Source of the DNA: Hypomesus transpacificus
Lineage: Eukaryota; Chordata; Actinopteri; Osmeriformes; Osmeridae
Assembly: GCF_021917145.1 (NCBI RefSeq)
Contig: NW_025813795.1
Location: forward strand, 1-64,000
Reading direction: 5' to 3'
Length of the DNA: 64,000 nucleotides
Below are positions 20,450 to 30,544 of this stretch, in pieces. Every line of letters starts with the position of its first letter. Position 1 is the first letter of the stretch. The position numbers and the translations under genes were made by a program. The notes under the pieces were generated by a model that was not told the origin of the DNA, searched no databases, and saw only the letters and a program-made list of their open reading frames with translations.

Positions 20450-22141
20450 ATGGAAGTGGGACCAACAGAAACAGGAAACGGGAGAAACCATCCCAAATGC
20501 CTGAATGTCCCACTGGCCAAAATCTATTTTAAACTTCTCCAAGCTCTGCATCACACAGAGATCCTGGATGATTCCATCTCCAAGGGGTCCTGTCCAAGAG
20601 GGATGCAGAGGCAGGTTAATAAATTAACAACTTTTATTAAGCCTGCGTCCCCCTCGTCTGAAACCACCAGTAAGGTGAAAATCAACACCAACAAATGGTT
20701 AGAGGGGAACCTGGAAATTTTAAAACGTCATTATGATGATTTGCTGGTCTTTTTACTGAGCGACTTACCTGTGATGGATGAGGAGGCTTTCCGATTGGCG
20801 GTGGGCTGGGGCAGGTTGAGATATAAACGCAAATTCACAACAACATCAGTGAAAACATTGCGGGATATACTTACCTCCCCGGGAGAAAGTCCATCTTCTC
20901 AAACCCTCCAACCAGATCCGGAGGCCTTTCCACCATTGCCTGCATCCACAGGGAGAGGGGGCACAGCCCCAACCAGGCTGGGGCCCCCCATCAGTGTTGT
21001 CGCCCAGGGGCATGGATACTTACCTTTGGTAGGGATGAGGGAAACTTTAGAGGCCTCTGGAACATCTCCTGTGGGTAAAACAAAGAACATCAAAGGGTCA
21101 CATGGGTTAAGCACAATTGGAACTACCTTACTTACCTTTAAGGAGGCCCTGAACAACACATCTGGGGCCTCTGAAATTGTGAGGGAGAGGGTCCAAGTTG
21201 CCCCCAGTAGTGGCAGTGAGGTGGCAATTGGCTTGGCTATTGCCAGCCCACCCGCAGGATTGGAGACCAGTTTCTCTCCCAAAGTGCTGTTGACGCGGCT
21301 GAGTGACACCGAGGTGGATCTAAGGGGTCCTAATCCCACCCTGACCCTGAACCCTAACCCCAACCCTCCCTTCCCTATACTTAACCCTCCCCCCTCCCCA
21401 AACCCCATGGCGGAGGAAAGGGGACTTAACCCCTCCCTGACCCCTTATCCTAACCCCAACCCCTCCTTCCCCATACCTCACCCCAACCCTCCCTCCTCCC
21501 CCCTCCCCCTTTCCCTTCCCCTTGACCCTACTTACCGTCACGCTCTCAGCCAGTCACAGCCAAAGGTCCTCCTCAGAGAGGAGCCCGTTATCCATCCGAC
21601 CTGTTGGAGGAAAATACATGATTGGAATCTAGACGTAGTGAAACCCATAGTGGTACTGGGGGACAAGAATCTTTCGGCTATCCCTACTTTTAAGGATGAA
21701 CATATCCAGGTTGACAGTTTCCCAGGGGCAAACTGCCATCATTTAAGGGGGATACTGGAGAAGCTGACGCCGAACCCAAACACAGAACATGTGATTCTGT
21801 CAGTGGGGATGGTGAACTGTCTGGATAGACAGAAACCCAGGACCACAGTGAAACAGCTGCAGCAGCTTGGGAAAACCTGTCAAAGGAAATTTCCCAAAGC
21901 CGTGATCTACGTGCCACTCATTAATTTTTCAGACAGGTTGGCTAAGGACCAGCAAAAATTATTTGAAGCTTTTAACGCATACATTGCTTTTAATGCATAC
22001 ATTGATAATGAATCTCCTTTTATAACGTTACCTGAGATGGATCAACGCCAATTCCAGGTAACGGGACGGGATCCGGTTCTCTGGACCACTGAAACCGCAG
22101 AGACAATGTTAAAATTATGGATTGGTGATTTATTAATATGA
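20450..22141 (+). CDS. ORF1 protein with SGNH-like domain, array copy 7
   Basis: Identical 563-residue protein to the copy at 2744-4435. Confidence 0.72.
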   Translation: MEVGPTETGNGRNHPKCLNVPLAKIYFKLLQALHHTEILDDSISKGSCPRGMQRQVNKLTTFIKPASPSSETTSKVKINTNKWLEGNLEILKRHYDDLLVFLLSDLPVMDEEAFRLAVGWGRLRYKRKFTTTSVKTLRDILTSPGESPSSQTLQPDPEAFPPLPASTGRGGTAPTRLGPPISVVAQGHGYLPLVGMRETLEASGTSPVGKTKNIKGSHGLSTIGTTLLTFKEALNNTSGASEIVRERVQVAPSSGSEVAIGLAIASPPAGLETSFSPKVLLTRLSDTEVDLRGPNPTLTLNPNPNPPFPILNPPPSPNPMAEERGLNPSLTPYPNPNPSFPIPHPNPPSSPLPLSLPLDPTYRHALSQSQPKVLLREEPVIHPTCWRKIHDWNLDVVKPIVVLGDKNLSAIPTFKDEHIQVDSFPGANCHHLRGILEKLTPNPNTEHVILSVGMVNCLDRQKPRTTVKQLQQLGKTCQRKFPKAVIYVPLINFSDRLAKDQQKLFEAFNAYIAFNAYIDNESPFITLPEMDQRQFQVTGRDPVLWTTETAETMLKLWIGDLLI

Positions 22142-22803
22142 ACATCTAAAGGTTGTATACCCCCTGCTGTCTTCCAGGTGGGAGGTGAGGGATTCCTGTG
22201 GAAGGAGAAAAAGTGATTTAACAATATCAGGAATCAGAAAAAAGTGTATATATGCACATACCTTCTTACCTGGGATACTTACCTGTGGTGACCAGTGGGG
22301 GGCAGAAAGGTTCCTGTAGGACAAAAAAAGAAAGAAGATCAACACAGATCTACAGTATAGGGTATTTAGTCTTTTACTTACCTGGGATACTTACCTACTA
22401 GGATACCTACCTTGATGGGAATATAATCCTCCTCTTCACCTTTTTCCTGGGGATGAAAAAAACCATAAAATATAAGCATAAGACTTGTGCCAGTGCAACT
22501 CTAGCCCTTGATTGGGCTAAGACCTTCCCAAACCTAACCCAGCCAGAGCCTAGTCTAGTGTTTTATCTTTTGGAAAATAATTTTAAATTTCCCCCTTGCT
22601 CTATTTTTTTAAGAGGTTTTAGATAGGAATTAAGTCATTGGTAACTTTTATAAAGAAAGTGTTGGGCCTAATTAAGTCTTAATTGAACACAAGAGGGTGT
22701 GAGGGGGGTATGGCAGATTGGCCAATCAGAAACCACAGGAAGTGGCCAAGCCCCCTCCCCTTCTCCAGTACTTAACTTCCTGTCTGCCTTATCCAACTCA
22801 GTT

Positions 22804-22842
22804 CTCCTCTGAGGAAGCCTTATGAAGGTGAAACGTTAGGAG
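22804..22842 (+). ncRNA. Hammerhead-like motif, array copy 8
   Basis: Same sequence as 2147-2185. Confidence 0.5.
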
Positions 22843-23400
22843 CTTCCACTTTTATTCTTTTACTCTTTTATTCTTTTATGGGGGGCAAAAACTTTTAGAG
22901 TGCATTTTAAACTATGGTTTTATTCAGAGTGGACCCAGTCCATCTTTGAACCCTTTTTAGTCTTTTGTTTTAAACAAACAGTTGCATATATTTGCACCCA
23001 GTACTTGGCACTTTATGAGCAGGGGAGAGAACCCTGGTTGGCTCAGTTCCCTCTTTGTGTGGGGTGAGTGTGTGGGTGTGGGTGTGTGGTGCACTTACCT
23101 TATTCCTGGTTGGAACCTTTTGTTCATAAAGCACAGTGTGCAGTTCTATAGGGACTGACCAAGGAAGGGGCCATCTTCACCCTGCACAGGTGTCATTGGG
23201 GCAAAAAAAGACAACCCTTGTAGTAAGGGCTCTCTTTAGAAAGGCTTTTCTAAAGGCCATCATTTTCTATGTGCAATAAAAGGACTAAATATGAAAATAC
23301 CATAGGCAATAGATGCACTTTATTTATGTCTAAACAATTTTATTGAGACATTTTAGAAATACTTTTAGCAGTTTTAGCGGTTTTACTTTTTATAAGGAGT

Positions 23401-25092
23401 ATGGAAGTGGGACCAACAGAAACAGGAAACGGGAGAAACCATCCCAAATGCCTGAATGTCCCACTGGCCAAAATCTATTTTAAACTTCTCCAAGCTCTGC
23501 ATCACACAGAGATCCTGGATGATTCCATCTCCAAGGGGTCCTGTCCAAGAGGGATGCAGAGGCAGGTTAATAAATTAACAACTTTTATTAAGCCTGCGTC
23601 CCCCTCGTCTGAAACCACCAGTAAGGTGAAAATCAACACCAACAAATGGTTAGAGGGGAACCTGGAAATTTTAAAACGTCATTATGATGATTTGCTGGTC
23701 TTTTTACTGAGCGACTTACCTGTGATGGATGAGGAGGCTTTCCGATTGGCGGTGGGCTGGGGCAGGTTGAGATATAAACGCAAATTCACAACAACATCAG
23801 TGAAAACATTGCGGGATATACTTACCTCCCCGGGAGAAAGTCCATCTTCTCAAACCCTCCAACCAGATCCGGAGGCCTTTCCACCATTGCCTGCATCCAC
23901 AGGGAGAGGGGGCACAGCCCCAACCAGGCTGGGGCCCCCCATCAGTGTTGTCGCCCAGGGGCATGGATACTTACCTTTGGTAGGGATGAGGGAAACTTTA
24001 GAGGCCTCTGGAACATCTCCTGTGGGTAAAACAAAGAACATCAAAGGGTCACATGGGTTAAGCACAATTGGAACTACCTTACTTACCTTTAAGGAGGCCC
24101 TGAACAACACATCTGGGGCCTCTGAAATTGTGAGGGAGAGGGTCCAAGTTGCCCCCAGTAGTGGCAGTGAGGTGGCAATTGGCTTGGCTATTGCCAGCCC
24201 ACCCGCAGGATTGGAGACCAGTTTCTCTCCCAAAGTGCTGTTGACGCGGCTGAGTGACACCGAGGTGGATCTAAGGGGTCCTAATCCCACCCTGACCCTG
24301 AACCCTAACCCCAACCCTCCCTTCCCTATACTTAACCCTCCCCCCTCCCCAAACCCCATGGCGGAGGAAAGGGGACTTAACCCCTCCCTGACCCCTTATC
24401 CTAACCCCAACCCCTCCTTCCCCATACCTCACCCCAACCCTCCCTCCTCCCCCCTCCCCCTTTCCCTTCCCCTTGACCCTACTTACCGTCACGCTCTCAG
24501 CCAGTCACAGCCAAAGGTCCTCCTCAGAGAGGAGCCCGTTATCCATCCGACCTGTTGGAGGAAAATACATGATTGGAATCTAGACGTAGTGAAACCCATA
24601 GTGGTACTGGGGGACAAGAATCTTTCGGCTATCCCTACTTTTAAGGATGAACATATCCAGGTTGACAGTTTCCCAGGGGCAAACTGCCATCATTTAAGGG
24701 GGATACTGGAGAAGCTGACGCCGAACCCAAACACAGAACATGTGATTCTGTCAGTGGGGATGGTGAACTGTCTGGATAGACAGAAACCCAGGACCACAGT
24801 GAAACAGCTGCAGCAGCTTGGGAAAACCTGTCAAAGGAAATTTCCCAAAGCCGTGATCTACGTGCCACTCATTAATTTTTCAGACAGGTTGGCTAAGGAC
24901 CAGCAAAAATTATTTGAAGCTTTTAACGCATACATTGCTTTTAATGCATACATTGATAATGAATCTCCTTTTATAACGTTACCTGAGATGGATCAACGCC
25001 AATTCCAGGTAACGGGACGGGATCCGGTTCTCTGGACCACTGAAACCGCAGAGACAATGTTAAAATTATGGATTGGTGATTTATTAATATGA
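23401..25092 (+). CDS. ORF1 protein with SGNH-like domain, array copy 8 (last before the telomeric tract)
   Basis: Identical 563-residue protein to the copy at 2744-4435. The unit continues 399 bp past the stop to CCTAACCC, where it passes into the CCCTAA tract at 25484 instead of a further unit. Confidence 0.72.
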   Translation: MEVGPTETGNGRNHPKCLNVPLAKIYFKLLQALHHTEILDDSISKGSCPRGMQRQVNKLTTFIKPASPSSETTSKVKINTNKWLEGNLEILKRHYDDLLVFLLSDLPVMDEEAFRLAVGWGRLRYKRKFTTTSVKTLRDILTSPGESPSSQTLQPDPEAFPPLPASTGRGGTAPTRLGPPISVVAQGHGYLPLVGMRETLEASGTSPVGKTKNIKGSHGLSTIGTTLLTFKEALNNTSGASEIVRERVQVAPSSGSEVAIGLAIASPPAGLETSFSPKVLLTRLSDTEVDLRGPNPTLTLNPNPNPPFPILNPPPSPNPMAEERGLNPSLTPYPNPNPSFPIPHPNPPSSPLPLSLPLDPTYRHALSQSQPKVLLREEPVIHPTCWRKIHDWNLDVVKPIVVLGDKNLSAIPTFKDEHIQVDSFPGANCHHLRGILEKLTPNPNTEHVILSVGMVNCLDRQKPRTTVKQLQQLGKTCQRKFPKAVIYVPLINFSDRLAKDQQKLFEAFNAYIAFNAYIDNESPFITLPEMDQRQFQVTGRDPVLWTTETAETMLKLWIGDLLI

Positions 25093-25483
25093 ACATCTAA
25101 AGGTTGTATACCCCCTGCTGTCTTCCAGGTGGGAGGTGAGGGATTCCTGTGGAAGGAGAAAAAGTGATTTAACAATATCAGGAATCAGAAAAAAGTGTAT
25201 ATATGCACATACCTTCTTACCTGGGATACTTACCTGTGGTGACCAGTGGGGGGCAGAAAGGTTCCTGTAGGACAAAAAAAGAAAGAAGATCAACACAGAT
25301 CTACAGTATAGGGTATTTAGTCTTTTACTTACCTGGGATACTTACCTACTAGGATACCTACCTTGATGGGAATATAATCCTCCTCTTCACCTTTTTCCTG
25401 GGGATGAAAAAAACCATAAAATATAAGCATAAGACTTGTGCCAGTGCAACTCTAGCCCTTGATTGGGCTAAGACCTTCCCAAA

Positions 25484-25574
25484 CCTAACCCTAACCCTAA
25501 CCCTAACCCTAACCCTAACCCTAACCCTACCCTAACCCTAACCCTAACCCTAACCCTAACCCTAACCCTAACCC
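25484..25574 (+). repeat. Telomeric repeat tract (CCCTAA)n, joint between the 2951-bp array and the 2133-type block
   Basis: About 15 hexamers of CCCTAA with one shortened repeat (CCCTA). The left partner ends at its own CCTAACCC; the right partner starts inside a 2133-type unit at AGGGCATTGATTGG. Confidence 0.97.
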
Positions 25575-26027
25575 AGGGCATTGATTGGACATCACGGTCT
25601 GCATTGTTGGTGCTGGGGAAGATCGGATGTGACCTCAACCACTTTGCGGACTTTGGTGGTCTGGGTTGTATTATTGTTCAGAGTAGGGATGTGCTTGTGT
25701 AACATGATTTCTCTGTGAGACTGCTGGCTCTGGGCTTCTGGATTATGTTGGTCTTAACCTCTATGGTGATTCGGAGTCTGAGAACGATTTTAATTAAGTT
25801 TTGATAATCACTCGGAAGATGTTTTTTGCCAACACTCTGGACAGGACGACACAGGAATTCTTCACTCAAGCTCTCTACAGGATTTCTCCATTTTAGAACA
25901 ATCTTGGGATGGGGAGTGTATGTTACTCACTCTTTTCTACTTTTCCTAGTCTTTCTCTGCCTTCCGTGGGTGTCTACACTATGGGTCACTGCTCTATTTT
26001 CTTTCTCCAACTCTTGCCTAAACCCAA

Positions 26028-26049
26028 CCCCCCCCCCCCCCCCCCCCCC
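26028..26049 (+). repeat. Poly-C run of about 22 bases
   Basis: An uninterrupted C run follows CTAAACCCAA. The homologous place at about 60969 has CCCCCC(TCTC) segments instead. Length may be unreliable in sequencing. Confidence 0.9.
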
Positions 26050-26164
26050 TCTCTCCCTACCCTAACCCCACCTACACCCTATCCTAACCCCAACCCTAGA
26101 CCCCTGGTGGGTCTCTCTTTCTCTCCTAAACCTAACCCTGCTTTCTATCCTAACCCTCTTTTAT

Positions 26165-26260
26165 TCCTAGGACAGGTAAGTATTATTATTATTGACATTC
26201 ATGTTGTCTTATTGTGAAGCAGCTCAGGTAGGTATTATTATTGACATGAATATTTGATTG
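26165..26260 (+). other. Duplicated splice-donor-like segment in the 2133-type unit
   Basis: GACAG|GTAAGTATTATTATT and, 51 bp later, CTCAG|GTAGGTATTATTATT are copies of one another, each followed by GACAT. TTCCTAG, an acceptor-like motif, lies directly before the first. The same arrangement occurs at about 58975, 61108 and 63241. It could be a 5' splice site duplicated in a plus-strand transcript of the unit. Confidence 0.3.
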
Positions 26261-26698
26261 TTTGCTAGGTTTTTATTAGTAAAATTGCTTTTTAATGTTA
26301 AAGTCGCTAATTTATTGGAAAGTCGCTTTGAGTTGAGGCGTCTGGGCATTCTGTTAGTTTTTCCCATTTCTTCTCAGAACAGCATTGGGTGGGACGGTTT
26401 CTCTGTGGACTGGACTTTTTTACAAAATTCAGGTGTTGACGTACCAATTGGACTGGAATCACACACTGGGGATTTGATCAACCCTGGTGGGCCTGCCTAT
26501 GGTGAGGGTGTCTAGTGTTTCGAAGGCCGAAACACCCAATGATCCTGGGTATACTACTGATGATGTGATTCCACAATTTAGACTCACATTTGGCTTTAAT
26601 TCTCACTTCTTCTTGACTGACAGACGCTGTGACAGCTATATTTATTTTAGCAATAGGCAGTGTTAGAGTGGTATATCATCCAGAGGGATGTTTATGCC

Positions 26699-26974
26699 GA
26701 TGGGCTCCTATTTGCTAAAAAGGTCAGGTTTGACAACAAGGAAACAACAATTGAAGAAGACTTGGACACAGGATGTTGGATGAAGACTGATGGGCTCCCA
26801 TTTATTAAAAAGGTCAGGTTTGACAACAAGGAAACAACAGCAGTTGAAGAAGACTTGGACACAGGAGGTTGGATGAAGACTGATGGGCTCCCATTTATTA
26901 AAAAGGTCAAGTTTGACAACAAGGAAACAACAGCAGTTGAAGAGGACCTGGAGACGGGATGTTGGATGAAGACC
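26699..26974 (+). repeat. Three tandem 90-93-bp repeats coding for 30-31-residue repeats
   Basis: Copies lie at 26699-26788 (90 bp), 26789-26881 and 26882-26974 (93 bp each). All are multiples of three and one frame stays open through them and on to a TGA at 27017, reading repeats of the type FIKKVRFDNKETT-EEDLDTG-WMKTDGLP. The frame has no upstream ATG, but an acceptor-like TTTAGCAATAG precedes it, so it could be an internal or last exon. Lys/Glu/Asp-rich; no family recognised. Confidence 0.6.
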
Positions 26975-27540
26975 AACGGGATCCGGATTTGGGCCGACTC
27001 TGTACTCATTGAATCATGACCTTCGGTCCATTGAGGCCTAGGCCGGTGTCTCTTGAGTTTATTTTGTCTCATGGGCTAAAACCGTAATCTCTGAACCACC
27101 TGGACTCACTGCTGGGCTCTCAGCGCTCTACAGTGATCCCGATCTTGGGCCTTGTCATGGGACGTGGTCTCGGGTGACTGCCTGGAGTGGCGGTGGGCAT
27201 CGGGTATATCGGATGTGATCCTGGTGTCAGGCTAGCCGGCGGTCATCTGTCAGGGCATTGATTGGGCATCACGGTCGGCATTGTTGGTGCTGGGGAAGAT
27301 CGGATGTGACCTCAACCACTTTGCAGGCTTTGGTGGTCTGGGTTGTATTATTGTTCAGAGTAGGGATGTGCTTGTGTTACATGATTTCTCTGTGAGACTG
27401 CTGGCCCTGGGCTTCTGGATGACGTTGGTCTTAACCTTTACGGGGATTCTGAGTCTGAGAACGGTTTTAATTACATTTTTTAATTACATTTTGGAAAGTC
27501 TTCGGACAACTGTATCCCTGTGGGATGTTAATACTACTTC

Positions 27541-27585
27541 TATTGGCCAATGTGACTGGCAGTAGAGAAGGAGGAGCCTATAAAA
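27541..27585 (+). promoter_or_regulatory. CCAAT and TATA promoter-like segment, 2133-type unit
   Basis: CCAAT (27547-27551) and TATAAAA (27579-27585) are 28 bp apart, a spacing usual for a Pol II core promoter. A start near 27610 would be expected. An ATG follows at about 27653 in GCCTAAATGGGGTC. Confidence 0.5.
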
Positions 27586-27720
27586 CAGACTCTTGCTCAT
27601 TTATTCATTCCAGGGGGACGGAGTGAGTTGGGTTTCAGGTGCGCGTGCCTAAATGGGGTCTCACCAGTACTGTGGTCCCGTCGGGGTCCCACAGGGTGTT
27701 TCCTCGTTATTACTACCACA

Positions 27721-27741
27721 CCTAACCCTAACCCTAACCCT
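27721..27741 (+). repeat. Short telomeric tract, joint between the 2133-type block and the 6889-bp array
   Basis: Three and a half CCCTAA units extend a CCTAACC that is already present at this place in other 2133-bp copies (60536-60542). The right partner starts inside the 6889-bp unit at TGTTTACTGG. Confidence 0.95.
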
Positions 27742-28458
27742 TGTTTACTGGCTAAAACCACAATCTCTGAACCGCCTGGACTCACTGCTTGGCACTTGGT
27801 ACTGGGGAATATCGGATGTGACCTCAACCACTGCATGGGTGTTAATAATAATAATGTTATGGTTCAGAGCAGGGATATGCTTATGTGACATGATTTCTCG
27901 GTGGGACTGCTGGCTCGGGGCTTCTGGATTATGTTGGTCTTGACCTTTATGGTGATTCGGAGTCTGAGAACGGTTTTAATTACGTTTTGATCACCGCTCA
28001 GAAGAATTTTGTGCCATCCCTGGACATCTTGGAGTTCCATTTTTCCTCTGAACGTTTGGACCAGTTTATCAACCCTAAAGGATTAGATTATCAATTATTA
28101 ATATTTAATATTTCTTATCAATAGGGATAATATTACTTTACTGTTTATATTCACATTCCACTCCAGTAATTTATAATAGAATAGTTTTATTAACCTTAAT
28201 ATTTATATTCCTACATTAAGAATGTATCCTCTCTTCTCATTCAAGGCCTTATATTATTCTCTATAATTTATACATAACCTATTTTTGTGGTGATATCTCT
28301 CTGATTTCACACTTGGCCTCCCCCATAAACTCCCTTTGCCTGTTTCACCAAGTGGTCTGGCCCTTTAAAGTTCACTGCCTAATATAATTTATGCGCCTGT
28401 GCCTACACTCTGTTGTGGTGATCACGGACGCGCAGGGCCTTTCTGGAATTCCCCTCAG

Positions 28459-28466
28459 TGACGTCA
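28459..28466. promoter_or_regulatory. Perfect CRE palindrome TGACGTCA in the 6889-bp unit
   Basis: TGACGTCA is the full CREB/ATF site. It recurs at 35348, 42237 and 49126. No TATA box or start is evident nearby; regulatory role unproven. Confidence 0.3.
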
Positions 28467-28906
28467 CTACAGCAGCTCGCCCTTCTGCAGCAGCTCGTTT
28501 GTCTGCGCCAGCTAATCTTTTTTGCACATGACTGTGCGGACTAATTAGATACTTTTTCAAAACGTGATTGTTTTTTCCCTTACACCCTGAGGACTATACT
28601 TCACTACCTGCCTCCGTTTTGGATTTTTCCCATCTTAAAGTCTCCGTTTTCCTCTACTGAACGGCGCTGCTAGTTTTGCAAGGTTTGTTTACATCTGACT
28701 TGGCTGCACGTCCCGGTACACCACGTCAATCACAGACCTTACACTTTAATGGCTAGTGACGAGGCTTGGAGATCTCTCCCCATGTCCTCTCTCCTAAAAC
28801 TTTTTTCTTCACCGTCACTACTGCTTCAGTAATAAGCCTGGGTGTTCGTGTGCTACTGTGACTGCCGACCGGAGCTGCGTGACCGTAAGACCATTTCCAA
28901 CCCTTC

Positions 28907-28930
28907 AATAATAATAATAATAATAATAAT
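28907..28930 (+). repeat. (AAT)8 microsatellite
   Basis: Eight AAT triplets. Copies at 35796-35819, 42685-42708 and 49574-49597 have the same length. Confidence 0.95.
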
Positions 28931-29399
28931 TTTTCCAACCTGTTGTTGCTGCTTATAAACGGTTTATCTAGTTTTTTATCTAACTAATAACCTGTTTCTT
29001 GGTCATATTTAGTACCATGCTTGGGACACATGTGTGCTAGCTGACCTGTTGCTAACTAGCCTGCTAGCCTTTTGCACATGTCTGCACCTGCTGCTACCAC
29101 GCGCTGCCAGCATCCATCTTAGGATTTCCCATCTCATCTTCACTCCTCCATCTTCTGGGGCCATATGTAAGTTTTTCTCTTTGAGTTTAGTTTAATATAT
29201 TGATTAAATAGGGCACGTCTATTATTAACTCAGGCCTACCACCTCATGCTCATACCCCACGTGTTTGCATGAACTGCTGATAGTGTGTATGCATGACGAT
29301 ACTGCATGTCTTGGTATTCATAAGTATGCATGCATATGATGTACTGTCTCCCTCTTTTGATCTCTCCCATCTTCCCCTTCCATTCCATGCTGACACATA

Positions 29400-29758
29400 C
29401 ACAATCCTTATTGTGCACAAGCACACACACATAATTTCAGGCACAACCGTCCTTCATCCTCCACACGCACACACACATTTTGTATACCTCCGTGCATTAA
29501 CACACGCACACTCTCTCACACATACACGCGCGCGCACACACACAGTGTCTCCCTCTCTCTACCATTCTCTACTGGTCTATTTCTCTCTCTCTCCTACTCT
29601 GTGCACATACAGATTTTAGGCTTCTCTGTGCATTCAACACACACACATTCCCTCCCCCCGCCCCCCTCCTTCCACAGGTTTTTCTGGACCCCCTTTCACT
29701 AATCCTAACCCACACTTCTTCTTTCACAGATTTTGCTCACTCTTGGTGCACACACAGG

Positions 29759-29798
<40 letters not shown>

Positions 29799-29830
29799 GC
29801 ACGCCCTCCCTATCTCTCTCTCTCTTGCTG
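29400..29830 (+). repeat. CA/CT-rich tract with a (CA)16 core at 29762-29794
   Basis: The stretch is dominated by CACA and CTCT runs with a pure CA core, typical of vertebrate DNA. Pure cores recur at 36651-36683, 43540-43572 and 50429-50461. A 108-codon frame across it (29293-29619) is a by-product of the repeat. Confidence 0.9.
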
Positions 29831-29979
29831 TCATCTTTTCCCTAGACAATAATTCTAAATACCGCTTCTGGTGGGCTGTCAGTCGGGCACCGGGGTGACC
29901 ACCATCCTCCTTCTTTGGTGCAGCCTCGAGGTCCTCTGAGAGTTCGTAGCCTAGGAGGGCCCTGGTTCCTGCTCATCTC

Positions 29980-30036
29980 TTAACATCGTCACCTGACGAG
30001 TCCTGCGAGAGGACGAAACCGGTCGTGGCCAGTTAG
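29980..30036 (+). ncRNA. Hammerhead ribozyme, 6889-bp unit copy 1
   Basis: All core elements are exact and in type I order: CTGACGA (29993-29999), stem II GTCC/GGAC (30000-30003 with 30011-30014) with loop TGCGAGA, GAAA (30015-30018), stem III as the self-complementary ACCGGT (30018-30023), and cleavage after C30024 in GGTC. Stem I has two helices, GTCAC with GTGGC (30025-30029) and TTAAC with GTTAG (30032-30036), separated by a small internal loop. Such stem I loops in natural hammerheads make tertiary contacts. The very short stem III is characteristic of PLE and retrozyme hammerheads that may work as dimers. In a tandem transcript it would release 6889-nt monomers. Confidence 0.88.
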
Positions 30037-30544
30037 GACCCCGTATATCCCTGTTTAACTTTTGGCATGGGCCAGCAGGAGGCACCGCCCGGGGAATGGA
30101 GTCCTGCGTTTTTGACTACAACTTTCATTTGCTTCTACGGAAGCGCCTCTCTGTGTCTCTCTCTCACCCCACTCTCTCACACGTGCATCACCTGTCTCCC
30201 ATCATAATTATCTGTATGGCTTTATTTTCACTGCACTCACGTGCGATGAGGATAGGGCTATGACACTCATGTGTCTTGTCTGTTAACCCCTTCCTTCCAC
30301 AGCCCTGCATTTCCCTGGGGCCCCTCCCTACATCTGCACTCGGGATTGGTATAGCTTCTTAACTTTACAGGCAGGCCCTTTTTAGCTTTCCAGATTAAGT
30401 TAGCTGCCCGATCCAGGTATGACACGCACTCACACACTCAGTTGCACCATACATGTCCACACAGGCCTGTTCTTTTCTATCTCTCCTGCGTTCCTCGGGC
30501 TCCGCTTACCTAAACCCAACCGTTATTAATAGGCTTACCTACCG

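Larger units (their letters stand above)
1..25491 (+). repeat. Head-to-tail array of a 2951-bp unit (8 complete copies plus a left partial)
   Basis: The same sequence returns every 2951 bases; the ORF start recurs at 2744, 5695, 8646, 11597, 14548, 17499, 20450 and 23401. I phase the unit at its telomere-like octamer CCTAACCC because both 2951-type blocks in the window end there before a long CCCTAA tract (25484 and 58846). In this phase the copies are 1-1883 (cut by the window edge), 1884-4834, 4835-7785, 7786-10736, 10737-13687, 13688-16638, 16639-19589, 19590-22540 and 22541-25491. Each unit then reads like a transcript: about 180 bp, a CCAAT-containing segment, a hammerhead-like motif, a leader to base 860, a 1692-bp ORF, and a 399-bp 3' part ending in CCTAACCC. 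The encoded proteins are identical in all copies, so amplification is very recent or the array is homogenised. It has no reverse transcriptase and would be non-autonomous. Confidence 0.95.
25575..27720 (+). repeat. Single divergent 2133-type unit, 5'-truncated at a telomeric joint
   Basis: From about 26060 to 27720 this block matches the tandem 2133-bp unit at 58879-64000 with only scattered differences. Its first 480 bp instead resemble the module shared with the 6889-bp unit (GGATGTGACCTCAACCACT, then TCTGAGAACG), so it is a mosaic. It holds a 22-base C run, a splice-donor duplication, three 90-93-bp repeats and a CCAAT/TATA promoter-like segment. Short open frames of about 80-130 codons lack convincing starts or homology; I call no gene in it. 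Confidence 0.8.

Noticed and set aside
1-25491. LTR retroelement or endogenous virus array
   Set aside because: No gag, protease, integrase or envelope motif, no primer-binding site or TG...CA long terminal repeats; the RT in the window is clearly of the Penelope type.
26500-26545. Possible hammerhead around GTGTTTCGAAGGCCGAAACACCC
   Set aside because: CGAAAC and a GGGTGTC/ACACCC pairing are present, but the CTGANGA core is missing; it is only an imperfect hairpin. The nearby CTGATGATGTGATTCC has no GAAA partner.
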